A stretch of DNA of 64,000 nt from Microcoleus vaginatus_C (GCA_040004035.1 JAMPLN010000011.1), one strand, 5' to 3'. Shown: positions 54,987-63,862, numbered from the stretch's first letter. Notes: a model not told the origin generated them from the sequence alone. Made by a program: numbers and translations.

Positions 54987-55490
54987 ATGACTACCAGCGA
55001 GCCGAACATACAAACAGCTTCCACAGAAAGCCTCTCAAGTGAAAGTGCGATCGCCTCCGAGCAGGTCGAAAAAGCCACAGCCGTCACCTATGCAGAAGAA
55101 ATTGAAACTGTCATCGCCAGCATGGCTGTAGACCAAAAAGTGATGGTCGGTCAAAGTGAAGCTGGCGGACATCTTTGGAAGTTCAAGTACGGCAGTGTCG
55201 AAGTGTTCGTGCAACTTACGGGCGAAACCGAAGATGATACTTTGGCTGTTTGGGCTTTTGTACTGCAGTTGCCAGCGAAGAATGAAGCTCAATTAATGCG
55301 GAAAATTCTAGAAATGAATTGGCTGTCTACTTTAGAATCTCATTTTGCCATTGTTGATAATCAAGTTGCCGTAGTATCGACTCGGACGATGGCGGAAATC
55401 TCGGCCGGGGAAATTTCTCGGGTTATTACTATTGTGGCTACGATCGCCGATGATAACGATGACGTGTTGCAAGCAGAATTCAGTCAGTAG
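54987..55490 (+). CDS. YbjN-domain protein
   Basis: The 167-residue product has an acidic low-complexity N-terminus (TASTESLSSESAIASEQVE) and then a YbjN/CesT-like domain (about 48-160) with VMVGQSEAGGHLWKFKYGSV and LWAFVLQLPAKN-type strands. Such proteins are chaperone-like and have been linked to stress and motility in other bacteria; the role here is unknown. Full length for a cyanobacterial YbjN. It lies just before the ATPase/TOPRIM cassette but on the opposite strand. Confidence 0.75.
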   Translation: MTTSEPNIQTASTESLSSESAIASEQVEKATAVTYAEEIETVIASMAVDQKVMVGQSEAGGHLWKFKYGSVEVFVQLTGETEDDTLAVWAFVLQLPAKNEAQLMRKILEMNWLSTLESHFAIVDNQVAVVSTRTMAEISAGEISRVITIVATIADDNDDVLQAEFSQ

Positions 55491-55498
55491 TCATTAGG

Positions 55499-55580
55499 GT
55501 GCGCGACTTTTGAGAGATCCCCACTCCGCTAAATTATTGGCAGTCGCGCACCTGACATTTAAGTAGCGTGCGCGACTTTT
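55499..55580. repeat. GTGCGCGACTTTT repeats at the edge of the ATPase cassette
   Basis: GTGCGCGACTTTT occurs at 55499 and again at 55568, with the inverted AGTCGCGCAC at 55542-55551 between them. The block fills the gap between the YbjN gene and the cassette and may mark a junction. Confidence 0.65.
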
Positions 55581-55588
55581 GGGTTTAT

Positions 55589-56077
55589 TTATTTAAAGAG
55601 AAATGGTTTTACAGATGAAGCCATACGCTCTAATTCTCCTTTGTTGTGTGTGAGGAGTTTATGCCCCCATAATTCATTCGTATCATCAGAGCAATCTTGT
55701 GCCAGAGCTTTTCCGATCTCTTCAAAACTTTTTTTGTTGGTGGCATTCTTTAGATCTTGTGGGTTAGATTGCACTCCCAGAACGAAGACTCTTTCTTTGA
55801 ACTCTTCTGGAATCTGCTCATTCACATAACTCCACCGATTTTCCTTTTTATCAAAATCAATGATCAAAATAATCCTTCTTTGTGGATATTGTCGCAGGCG
55901 AAGTCCATCATCAATCGTCAATTGATCCACAGCTTTTTTCCAACCATCAGCAATCGGTAGGACTTGAATTGCATTTTTATCAACGTTAAGGTCTTTAATA
56001 AATCCAAGGACAATCTGGCGATTAGCATCATCTTCGGGCAATACAAGAAAGTGTTCCTTCTCCCTATTTACTTTCAT
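55589..56077 (-). CDS. Small TOPRIM-like protein, partner of the AAA ATPase
   Basis: The 162-residue product has the TOPRIM-like pattern: Glu15 in LVLPEDDANRQIV, then Asp74 and Asp76 in RRIILIIDFDKKENRW after a beta strand. The layout resembles DUF4276/RloB/DUF4435-type proteins that partner ATPases in abortive-infection and PARIS-like systems. It starts at ATG 56077, overlapping the ATPase stop by 4 bp (ATGA), so the two are translationally coupled. The order ATPase first, TOPRIM second is typical of those defence pairs. Nuclease activity is inferred. I cannot assign a named system. Confidence 0.65.
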   Translation of the reverse strand: MKVNREKEHFLVLPEDDANRQIVLGFIKDLNVDKNAIQVLPIADGWKKAVDQLTIDDGLRLRQYPQRRIILIIDFDKKENRWSYVNEQIPEEFKERVFVLGVQSNPQDLKNATNKKSFEEIGKALAQDCSDDTNELWGHKLLTHNKGELERMASSVKPFLFK

Positions 56078-57183
56078 AGTTCTATATCGCCCAGGATTAA
56101 AGTCGTTATAAGGTCGCCTGGTACAGGTATATCACTGAGTAATCTGACTAAAGTTGGCTCCAAGTGGGTTTTTCGATCGAGTACAAAGGTATTTTCATTG
56201 GAAAACTTTCGTATCGCTTCAGGATTATGAGATGTTACTAAAATTTGACTGTTACCCTGAAATAAGCGTCGCAATGACATGACAAAATCTCCAACCTCTG
56301 ATAAGGAGATATAGTTGTCCGGCTCGTCCCAGAAGCAAAAAAGTGGGCCATAAGATTTGTTTGCCGCTAAGACGACAGCACAAACAAAAAAGCATTTCTC
56401 ACCATCCGATAAGTCTTTAAAGTCAACACTCAGATTCGCATTATTGGCTTCAAACCGAACAATCATACTTTTAGAGTCTTTACCGATCTGCTCATTCAGA
56501 AAATCCTGAAAGTCAGGCATAACTTCTTGGAGATATTTATAAACCTGTGTATAGGCGGCAGGATAGCGACTGAGTAACCCAGAAACCCACTCCCCGAAGT
56601 TTGAACCATCTCGCTTTGGCTCCAAAGTTTCACCGTTTGAGTCTCCAGTCATCAAGCTGGGAATCGGGGCTAAAATGATCGTGCGAGCAAGCCAGGTCTT
56701 GAAAATACGAAGTGGGTCAGTCTCTGATTGCTCCTGAATTACTGGAAGAGCAACAAGATGCCAATCCACAAGAAACTGAGCCTCACGATTTTGTGAGGTC
56801 TTATAAAGAGTGACTTGGGCTTCTTTTCGAGAGTAGATTGGATCTCCTCCAACTAGCAATTGCTCTTCAAAAACTCGAAGGTCTTTAAATTTTTCTGGCA
56901 ACTCGAAGGCAAGGACATATTTGTATAATTTCTCGTTAAGTAAGACTTCTATTTCAAACCGGATGGGGACATCCGACCTGCCACGAGCAAAATCTTTTGC
57001 ATTGACAAGATCGCGAACTCTATTTATGCCTCGACTGATGGACTGAAATACCTGTAAGACAACAGAAGTAGTTGATTTACCGGCACCATTTTTTCCAATC
57101 AAGAGAGCAGATGGCATCCCCTTTATGGGCAGTTCAAAGTTTTCTAGACATCTGAAGTTGTGTACATATAGTCTTTGGAGCAT
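56074..57183 (-). CDS. AAA15/OLD-like ATPase of a two-gene cassette
   Basis: The 369-residue product has an SMC/RecF-like ATPase core: Walker A GKNGAGKS (30-37) after YVHNFRCLENFELPI, signature LSDGEK (258-263), Walker B FCFWDEPDN (Asp286, Glu287) and an H-loop TSHNPEA (His319). The roughly 200-residue insert between A and signature is the dimerisation region usual in AAA15/OLD and RloA-type ATPases. No TOPRIM is fused at the C-terminus; that role is supplied by the next gene. The pair would act as a DNA- or damage-sensing ATPase driving an effector, probably in phage defence (inference). Confidence 0.85.
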   Translation of the reverse strand: MLQRLYVHNFRCLENFELPIKGMPSALLIGKNGAGKSTTSVVLQVFQSISRGINRVRDLVNAKDFARGRSDVPIRFEIEVLLNEKLYKYVLAFELPEKFKDLRVFEEQLLVGGDPIYSRKEAQVTLYKTSQNREAQFLVDWHLVALPVIQEQSETDPLRIFKTWLARTIILAPIPSLMTGDSNGETLEPKRDGSNFGEWVSGLLSRYPAAYTQVYKYLQEVMPDFQDFLNEQIGKDSKSMIVRFEANNANLSVDFKDLSDGEKCFFVCAVVLAANKSYGPLFCFWDEPDNYISLSEVGDFVMSLRRLFQGNSQILVTSHNPEAIRKFSNENTFVLDRKTHLEPTLVRLLSDIPVPGDLITTLILGDIEL

Positions 57184-57399
57184 AGCAAAACAATTCCAAG
57201 GAGTGGGAGGTGAAAAAACTTTTTGAACTTTTTGAAGTGCTTAATTAGGGAATAGGCATTGCCATAAACTTCCAAAAAGTTCGGGTGCTTTTCTGAGCTA
57301 TAGACGGATGAGTTGCCGAACAATTAATCCCCGCCGCCAACTTTTACCTCCAACTCGTCAAAAAACACCACTGCCCCAATTTTACTCCGTACTTAAAAC

Positions 57400-57858
57400 T
57401 TAATATGCAGGCCCTGCGATCCAAGCAATAGTGATTCCCAGCCCCAAACCGACAAGCACTTGAAAAGGGGTGTGTCCCAGCAACTCTTTCAGGCGAGCCT
57501 CATTAAGGTTGTGATCTTCCTCAAAAAACTCGTCAATAATTTGGTTGAGGATGCGAGCTTGCTTGCCTGCAGCTTGGCGGACGCCTGCTGCGTCGTACAT
57601 CACAATAATTGCAAAGATCGCTGCGATCGCAAAGTCCGGACTTTCCCATCCCATCGTTTGTCCGACTCCAGCAGCCAAAGCGCCCACAAAAGACGAGTGA
57701 GCGCTGGGCATTCCCCCCGTTGTTACCAAATACTGAAGATTAAACTTGCGATTTTTGACCAACTCGATCGGCAACTTCATGATCTGAGCCGCCAGACAAG
57801 CGAGCAAAGCAACCACGAGTACATGATTGTTGAATATGCCGCTGCAAATTTCCTGCAT
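57400..57858 (-). CDS. DUF212 (divergent PAP2) membrane protein
   Basis: The 152-residue product has four hydrophobic segments and the DUF212 signature TTGGMPSAHSSFVGALAAGVG (about residues 45-66), a divergent form of the PAP2 phosphatase motif, with a YDAAGVRQAAGKQA stretch near 90. A lipid or isoprenoid phosphatase is suspected but unproved. The gene starts 14 bp after crtE, so it is in the same transcript; this crtE-DUF212 pairing is common in cyanobacteria and points to isoprenoid phosphate metabolism. Confidence 0.87.
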   Translation of the reverse strand: MQEICSGIFNNHVLVVALLACLAAQIMKLPIELVKNRKFNLQYLVTTGGMPSAHSSFVGALAAGVGQTMGWESPDFAIAAIFAIIVMYDAAGVRQAAGKQARILNQIIDEFFEEDHNLNEARLKELLGHTPFQVLVGLGLGITIAWIAGPAY

Positions 57859-57872
57859 AGTGTTTGGTATTT

Positions 57873-58799
57873 CTAGTTACTGCGGCTGGTAATAAAATCG
57901 GCGATCGCCAGCAGCGGTAGAGCTTTGCTCCCAAACACTGCCAATTGAGCCTTAGCATCAGCAACAAGCTGCGAAGCTTGGCGCCGAGACTCCTCAATTC
58001 CCCACAAACTCGGATAAGTGACTTTCCCTGCTTGAACATCTTTGCCAGCAGTTTTGCCCAGTTCTTCTTGGGTAGCAGTAATATCCAGAATGTCGTCAAT
58101 TATCTGGAAAGCCAGCCCAATATTTTGAGCGAAACGAGACAGCCGCTGCAAATCTGCAGCAGACGCCCCAGCCAGAATTGCCCCACAAACTACGCAAGCC
58201 TCTAACAGCGCGCCTGTTTTGTGAGCGTGAATGTAATTCAAAGTTTCCAGAGAAACATCTGTCTTTCCTTCCGATTCCAAATCAACCACCTGACCGCCTA
58301 CAAGTCCAGCAGCACCCGATGCCCGCGCCAAATGGGCGATCGTCTGCAACACCTGTTGGGGGGGTACGTTCTCAGTTTTAGTGGCGATAAATTCAAAAGC
58401 ATAGGTCAGCAAACCATCGCCCGCCAAAATGGCGATATCCTCGCCGTAGACTTTGTGGTTCGTCAGTTTGCCGCGCCGGTAGTCGTCATTATCCATTGCC
58501 GGCAAATCGTCGTGGATCAGCGACATGGTGTGGATCATTTCCAAAGCGCAAGCTGTCGGAATTGCCATAGATGTAGTGCCGCCGGCCAGTTCGCAGCTAG
58601 CGAGACACAGGATCGGACGCAGGCGCTTGCCCCCCGCTAGCAGCGAGTAGCGCATTGCTTCGTAAATTTTCTCTGGGTAGATGACCGGGAGTGCACTGTC
58701 GAGAGCTACCTCGATCGCCTCTTTTCGATTGACTAGATAAGTAGATAGGTCGAAAGAGGATTCCGGTTGGGACGAACCCATTTCTGTTGCCAATACCAT
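57873..58799 (-). CDS. crtE: Geranylgeranyl diphosphate synthase
   Basis: The 308-residue trans-polyprenyl synthase has the first aspartate-rich motif (MSLIHDDLPAMDNDDYRRG, about residues 91-109) and the second (FQIIDDILDITAT, about 230-242), plus SLLAGGKRLRPILCL near 53. The FARM-adjacent residues fit a C20-forming enzyme. It condenses IPP with allylic diphosphates to GGPP for carotenoids and the chlorophyll phytyl chain. Followed by DUF212 with a 14-bp gap in one operon. The start at 58799 matches the family. Confidence 0.93.
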   Translation of the reverse strand: MVLATEMGSSQPESSFDLSTYLVNRKEAIEVALDSALPVIYPEKIYEAMRYSLLAGGKRLRPILCLASCELAGGTTSMAIPTACALEMIHTMSLIHDDLPAMDNDDYRRGKLTNHKVYGEDIAILAGDGLLTYAFEFIATKTENVPPQQVLQTIAHLARASGAAGLVGGQVVDLESEGKTDVSLETLNYIHAHKTGALLEACVVCGAILAGASAADLQRLSRFAQNIGLAFQIIDDILDITATQEELGKTAGKDVQAGKVTYPSLWGIEESRRQASQLVADAKAQLAVFGSKALPLLAIADFITSRSN

Positions 58800-58989
58800 C
58801 CCTTGCTCTCTTGTACTGAATAGTTATGTGGGATATTGTGAGCCGTTCAGGTCGCATCGTGCCGACTTTTACGGCAGTAGTTGCTCGAACTCCGAGCATC
58901 AATTAATCATTCTACGGGTGTTGTTGCACAGAAAATCTTTGAGTTTTGATAACTTTGTCAAATTACCAGTCAATCTAAAATTTACAATC

Positions 58990-59877
58990 TCAAATATCAA
59001 ATCCGCTGATTTGTCTGGCAACTTCCAAAAACCGCTGCACCGCCGCCGTTGGATCGCTGCGCCAAATTAGAGCGATCGCGACAATGCAGGTTGATTCTGG
59101 CAGCGCTTTGTAAACAACCCCGCTGCGCTGGAAATTTTCCATCGACTCAGGGACGATCGCCACTCCCATCTCGGCGGCTACCAGACTCACAATGGTTTGC
59201 ATTTGAATTGCTTCTTGAGCTGCGATCGGGCTAAAACCTGCTTGTTGACAAAGACTGACGATCGCATCGTACAATCCCGGAGCCTGGGAACGCGGAAATA
59301 AAATGAACGGTTCGGTGGAAAGTTCGCGTAATTCAAGATGCGTGCGATCTGCCGCCGGATGCGTTTCTGGCAGTGCCACGATCAGCGGTTCTCGAAAAAC
59401 GATTTCAGAATTTATCCCCTCTTCCTCAACCGGAGGGCGCACGAAGCCGATATCAATTTGCCCGAACCGCAACCGCTGCAACTGTTCGTTTGTCGTCAGT
59501 TCGTGCAGTTCGAGCTTGACGGCGGGACACCGAGTGCGAAACGCCTGCAAAATGGCTGGAACCACGTTGTGTGCAGCAGAACTCACAAAGCCGATCGTCA
59601 GTTGGCCGAGTTCGCCCCGACTGGTTTGTCGGCCGAGTTGAATTGCTCGATCGACTTGCTGCAGAATTTTCCCGGCCTCCTCGAAAAAAACCTGTCCCGC
59701 AGCCGTTAAATGCACCGTCCGCTTGGTGCGGCGAAACAGTTGAAACCCCAACTCTGCCTCTAAATGCTGGATTTGTTGGCTCAGCGGAGGTTGGGCAATA
59801 TGCAGTTTTTCGGCTGCGCGAGTGAAATTCAGTTCCTCTGCAACTGCAATGAAATAACGCAAATGCCGAAGTTCCAT
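58990..59877 (-). CDS. LysR-family transcriptional regulator
   Basis: The 295-residue product has the N-terminal winged helix (MELRHLRYFIAVAEELNFTRAAEKLHIAQPPLSQQI, reading residues 1-36) and a type 2 periplasmic-binding-like co-inducer domain (about 90-290). The start resembles the CbnR/CatR-like or BenM-like groups, but the ligand cannot be predicted. It is divergent from the GNAT gene with 111 bp between, the usual place for a LysR target, so the GNAT and methyltransferase genes are candidate targets. Confidence 0.92.
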   Translation of the reverse strand: MELRHLRYFIAVAEELNFTRAAEKLHIAQPPLSQQIQHLEAELGFQLFRRTKRTVHLTAAGQVFFEEAGKILQQVDRAIQLGRQTSRGELGQLTIGFVSSAAHNVVPAILQAFRTRCPAVKLELHELTTNEQLQRLRFGQIDIGFVRPPVEEEGINSEIVFREPLIVALPETHPAADRTHLELRELSTEPFILFPRSQAPGLYDAIVSLCQQAGFSPIAAQEAIQMQTIVSLVAAEMGVAIVPESMENFQRSGVVYKALPESTCIVAIALIWRSDPTAAVQRFLEVARQISGFDI

Positions 59878-59988
59878 AGCTCCCCAATCATTAATATCTT
59901 AAAAGTATAAGTTGTTAGTTAAACATATATTGGACATTAATGCTGGCATTTAATACAGTGATTAATAGGCGAGATTGAGAATTAAACA

Positions 59989-60477
59989 ATGGCTAATTTG
60001 GATATCAGAATTAGAGAAGCAAAGCTGGCAGATTTGGAATTAATTGTGGATTTTATTTCACAAAAAAGCGAGTTTGATGGATGTAAAAATCTGTTGACAG
60101 CAACAGCCGATAAATTGCAGCAAACGTTATTTTGCCAGCCTCCGCTAGTGCGGGTTTTGTTGGCTGAAGTTGCCGGAAAAGCGGTAGGATTTGCTCTTTT
60201 TTATTCCTCCTACTCAAGTTTATTGACGCAGCCGTGTCTTTGGCTTGATGATTTATTTGTGCAAGCTCCTATGCGCGGTATGGGAGTCGGGACAGCGCTG
60301 TTAAAGTATTTGGCACAAATTGCTGAGTCCACAAATTGCGGGCGGATTGAATGGACTGTTAATACTGCCAATGCGCCGGGAATTGCTTTTTACCAAAAGC
60401 AGGGAGCACGGATTTTGGAAAATATTAGGGTTTGCCGTATTGATGGGGATGGAATTAATCTGCTTGCTGGCAAATGA
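59989..60477 (+). CDS. GNAT-family N-acetyltransferase
   Basis: The 162-residue product has the GNAT fold: IRIREAKLADLELIVDFI start, the LDDLFVQAPMRGMGVGTALLKYL acetyl-CoA-binding loop (Q/RxxGxG/A form) and a late WTVNTANAPGIAFYQKQGA motif. It acetylates a small molecule or protein amine; substrate unknown (diamine and spermidine acetyltransferases share the AFYxxxGA pattern). It begins 111 bp from the divergent LysR gene and is followed in line by a methyltransferase. Confidence 0.9.
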   Translation: MANLDIRIREAKLADLELIVDFISQKSEFDGCKNLLTATADKLQQTLFCQPPLVRVLLAEVAGKAVGFALFYSSYSSLLTQPCLWLDDLFVQAPMRGMGVGTALLKYLAQIAESTNCGRIEWTVNTANAPGIAFYQKQGARILENIRVCRIDGDGINLLAGK

Positions 60478-60536
60478 TTTAATAACGAACCGCGAAGGCG
60501 CGAAGAACGCGAAGAGAAGAGGAGAGAAGAGAAGAG

Positions 60537-61307
60537 ATGTCACAAGATTTTTGGAATTCAGTGCTTTATGAGAAAAATCATGCTTTTGTTTGGCAGTACG
60601 GTGAATCGCTTTTGGAGTTGCTGGCTCCGAAGGCTGGTGAACAAATTCTGGATTTGGGCTGCGGTACGGGGCAGTTAACTGAAAAGATTGGTCAAAGTGG
60701 TGCTTTTGTGCAAGGTATTGATTCGTCTTTGTCGATGATTTCCACGGCAAAAGTTAACTATCCTCACATTAATTTCGCGGCTGCGGATGCGAGGAGTTTC
60801 CAAGTAGAAGAGCCGTTAGATGCTGTGTTTTCTAATGCGGTTTTGCACTGGATTAAGCAGCCGGATGCTGTGATTAATTGTGTGGAAAAAGCGCTGAAGC
60901 CGGGAGGGCGTTTTGTGGCTGAGTTTGGTGGTAAGGGGAATGTGGGGGCGATCGTCCGGGCGCTTTTGAGTGTTTTGTCGGAAATTGGCTGCCAGGAGCC
61001 TGAAGCGCTTAATCCTTGGTATTTTCCGAGTATTGGTGAGTATGCTGGGCTTTTGGAAAAGCAGGGTTTTGATGTGGGTTATGCGGTTTTGTTTGATCGA
61101 CCGACTCCCCTAGAAGGTGGCAGCGCGGGTATGGTAAATTGGATTGAGATGTTTGCTGGCGGGTTTTTGTCGGGGTTGTCTGATGATGTGCGATCGCAGG
61201 TAATTAACGCAGTTGAAGAGCGTTTGCGATCGGCGCTGTACCGCGATGGTAATTGGATTGCAGATTATCGCCGAATTCGCGTTGTTGCTGTCAAAAATTC
61301 CTATTGA
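60537..61307 (+). CDS. Class I SAM-dependent methyltransferase
   Basis: The 256-residue product has motif I (ILDLGCGTGQLTEKIG, about 37-52), motif II region GIDSSLSMISTAK and motif III (LKPGGRFVAEFGG, about 123-135). The layout resembles trans-aconitate 2-methyltransferase or Ubie-like small-molecule enzymes; the substrate is unknown. The start ATG follows a purine-rich run (AGAGAAGAGGAGAGAAGAG) that is part of a repeat and also serves as a ribosome site. It follows the GNAT gene by 59 bp, perhaps as one transcript. Confidence 0.87.
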   Translation: MSQDFWNSVLYEKNHAFVWQYGESLLELLAPKAGEQILDLGCGTGQLTEKIGQSGAFVQGIDSSLSMISTAKVNYPHINFAAADARSFQVEEPLDAVFSNAVLHWIKQPDAVINCVEKALKPGGRFVAEFGGKGNVGAIVRALLSVLSEIGCQEPEALNPWYFPSIGEYAGLLEKQGFDVGYAVLFDRPTPLEGGSAGMVNWIEMFAGGFLSGLSDDVRSQVINAVEERLRSALYRDGNWIADYRRIRVVAVKNSY

Positions 61308-61434
61308 CAAATATAAGGCTTCAAATCGGGGAGATTTGTAGCCTTCGTTCACTCAGTATCCCCATCGCGCCGCACGTTAGTCCCAGCAGTTATTTTCTTT
61401 TCCTATTGTAACTGCGCTTTTGTGTAGAGCCCCA

Positions 61435-61812
61435 TCAATTCTCCCCTGCCAAAAACTTACGACTCAGGCTTTTCGGATGTAGAATTTTACAGTCATATTT
61501 GTAGGGGTAAGCCGGCCCAATAAAAAATATTGTTGGCATGATAATTAGCCTCAACCAAAATAGACTCCTCCTTAACAAATAATAATCTAAGTTGGCGCTT
61601 CCATAGGGAGCCGGAAGCAAAAACGAACTAACACTTAAGGAAATAGCAAATGCTACAAAAGTTACGCTCAAAGCGTTTAGCCCTTCTCGCCAGTGCGACC
61701 AATTTCCCGCAGAAAGGCGCGCCGGTAGCCATTTGTAAGTTGGCTGATAGCGAAAAACTCGATCGGGAAAATGTGCGATCGTAAATTCGTATCCGCAAAC
61801 ACCCCAACAACT
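61435..61812 (-). pseudogene. 5'-truncated membrane-protein remnant
   Basis: A minus-strand frame without a good start reads CWGVCGYEFTIAHFPDRVFR, then RLSAGNWSHWREGLNALSVT and a hydrophobic tail (FVAFAISLSVSSFLL, LLRRSLFWLRLIIMPTIFF) to the stop at 61435. A stop codon lies just before it, next to the CTCGGTTTCTAGG/AAACCGGGTT repeat. It looks like the end of a lost gene. An internal TTG (61671) could start a 78-residue protein. No family is recognised. Confidence 0.4.
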
Positions 61813-61854
61813 CGGTTTCTAGGATAAACCGGGTTGCTAAACACAGACCTTAGT

Positions 61855-62730
61855 TTAAATCTGTTCTTCCCCTTGATTAAAACGCTGAATTACGGGATTT
61901 TCCTCGACTTGTAAAATAGTATCATTGGGAATAGTGAGAATGCCTGTAAATGAATTTTGGCTTACTTTCAAAACTTGTTCCTTATTTTTGTGTTCGGCAA
62001 GTTCTTGCTGTAAATTGTCAATAATTTGTTGAAACCGAGCCGCTTGTCTCAGCATTTCTTGTACGGCAAAGTCCAGCAATTGCATCAGAGTAGCCACTTG
62101 ATATTCCAGTAATTGGGTTTCGCAATTATTGTTATTAGTAACAAAATTTTTAGGATTTTCTGAATATTCAAAAACACTATTTTCGTCGGGGATAGACAAT
62201 GCTGTTTTGACACTAAGTGCCAAATCTTTAAACATTTCAGCCCTGCTTTGGGGAATTTTAACTTTCAGGAACATCACTACCGCAAACAAACTTCCTGACG
62301 GCAGAAGTCCCCCAAATCCCAAGACAGACTTGACATTGTAGGGGATAATTAAAGAATTTTGCTCAGGAATAAAGCGGCTGCCTTTTGCCTCTGATACGTG
62401 AAAAATATTTAATACTGCAGGCTCTAATTGCAGGAACCTTTCTGGCTCAATTCCGAGGAATGTAGGAATATCTAAACCAAACTGCCGGATTATTTCCGAA
62501 ATCGCCGGCATTTGAGCCACTAATTTTGTGCTAACTAATGGAATAGCTGTATCTTCTGCTGCTGTGTGCCGAGAATTCCACTGCGGTTGTGTGCCTGCGG
62601 CTGCTAGCAGAGTCCAACATTTCATGTCGGCGGCGGGGGAATTGCCCTCGATCAAGCGGCGGGCGGATTGTTGCAATGAGTCTTCTAATTCCCCGTAGGG
62701 ATGAGTTTTGAACAAACGCACTAATACCAT
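61855..62730 (-). CDS. Sensor-like protein, 5' end replaced by IS
   Basis: The 291-residue product has a sensor-type DICT/GAF-like domain (LFKTHPYGELEDSLQQSARR, then GTQPQWNSRHTAAEDTAIPL, and VKSVLGFGGLLPSGSLFAVVMF) and then a long helix (QEMLRQAARFQQIIDNLQQELAEHKN). It lacks kinase or GGDEF output, so it is either a short sensor or the truncated remainder of one. The ATG is supplied by the terminal bases of the IS630 element; the first native codon reads VLVRLF. Whether upstream exons were cut off cannot be seen beyond the insertion. Confidence 0.6.
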   Translation of the reverse strand: MVLVRLFKTHPYGELEDSLQQSARRLIEGNSPAADMKCWTLLAAAGTQPQWNSRHTAAEDTAIPLVSTKLVAQMPAISEIIRQFGLDIPTFLGIEPERFLQLEPAVLNIFHVSEAKGSRFIPEQNSLIIPYNVKSVLGFGGLLPSGSLFAVVMFLKVKIPQSRAEMFKDLALSVKTALSIPDENSVFEYSENPKNFVTNNNNCETQLLEYQVATLMQLLDFAVQEMLRQAARFQQIIDNLQQELAEHKNKEQVLKVSQNSFTGILTIPNDTILQVEENPVIQRFNQGEEQI

Positions 62731-63860
62731 TTTTTTAAAGATGTGATAGACTTGTGTAAAAAGTAAAGGAGAGAATTACAATGTCTGGTCGTCCTCATAT
62801 AAAGATTACCGAATCTGGAGAAAATTTGCGAGAAATACTCAAAAAACAAAAAATAATCCTAGCTTATAATAAAGTCCAAATGCTTTATTTATTTCAGTCA
62901 AAACAAGTAGAAACTGTGCGGGAAGTATCCGCAGTTTTAGGTAAAAGTGAGGCAACGATTCATCGCTGGCTCTCCCAATATAGAAAGGGCGGTCTGGAAA
63001 ATTTGTTAAAAAATAGGCAGGTTTTCGGTCGCCCAAAAAAGTTCTCAGTTGAAATAGCAGCGACCTTGCAACAAGAGTTGAGAGAGCCCGAAGGATTTAA
63101 GAGTTATAAAGAAGTTCATCTTTTGCTATGGTTGATTAAAGGAATAGCCAGTAGGTACCCGGCTGTATATTCTTTAGTTAGAGGGGAATTAAAAAGTAAA
63201 TTAAAAATTCCAAGACCTCGCAGTATTTCTCAGAAATCTACGGCAATTAATGAATTTAAAAATAACTTGCATCAACAGATAAAAGCTTTACTAGACAAAG
63301 CTTTACCTCAAGTAAACAAATATAAAAATGTGAGTTATTGGTGTAGTGATGAAACGCGGATAGGGCTGCATACAATTCGTCGGCGCAAGCTGACGCTTTC
63401 AGGCGTAAAGCCCCTGGGGAAGCATCAATGGAAATTTGAGTGTTTTTGGCTGTATGGGGCAGTATCAATCCCTACTGGAAAGAGTTTTTTTTGGGAGTTT
63501 TCGCATTTAGACAAAGTTTGTTTTGAAGCCGATTTACAACTTTTGTCAATACAATATCCTCATGAATTACACATCATTCAAGTAGATAACGCACCCGCTC
63601 ATAATTTAAGCTCATCTGAATTACCAGACAATGTTATTTTACTATTTCAGCCTCCGGCTTGTCCCGAAGTAAATCCGACAGAAAGAGTGTGGGAATATCT
63701 GAAAGATTTTTTAGCGAAAGTCGGTGTTTAGTAATCTTGACGAACTCCGCACAAAAGTCAAGGAAATTTTGGCATCTTTCACCGATCGCGTCATTGGTTT
63801 TCTCACCGGATGGTCTTGGATTTTACATTCTTTATCTCTATCACATCTTTAAAAAAATGG
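62727..63860 (+). mobile_element. IS630-family insertion sequence, 1134 bp
   Basis: Terminal inverted repeats begin CCATTTTTTTAAAGATGTGA (left at 62727) and are matched by TCACATCTTTAAAAAAATGG at the right end (to 63860). Both sides are flanked by TA (62725-62726 and 63861-63862), the IS630/Tc1 target. The transposase gene is frameshifted near its 3' end. Confidence 0.88.
62781..63852 (+). pseudogene. IS630-family transposase, frameshifted near the C-terminus
   Basis: The main frame (62781-63731, 316 residues) has an N-terminal helix-turn-helix (VREVSAVLGKSEATIHRWLS), the first Asp in SYWCSDETRIGLHT, the second in IIQVDNAPAHNLSS and the Glu in PEVNPTERVWEYLKD. It then stops early at FLAKVGV. 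The family C-terminus (FSNLDELRTKVKEILASF, ending at a stop at 63850-63852) continues in the next frame. A one- or two-base slip, or a programmed frameshift, would join them. All three catalytic residues are in the first part, so it may retain some activity. Confidence 0.8.
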
Positions 63861-63862
63861 TA

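Noticed and set aside
56074..57183. OLD-type single-protein nuclease or Gabija GajA
   Set aside because: The ATPase has no C-terminal TOPRIM domain and no UvrD-like helicase is beside it.
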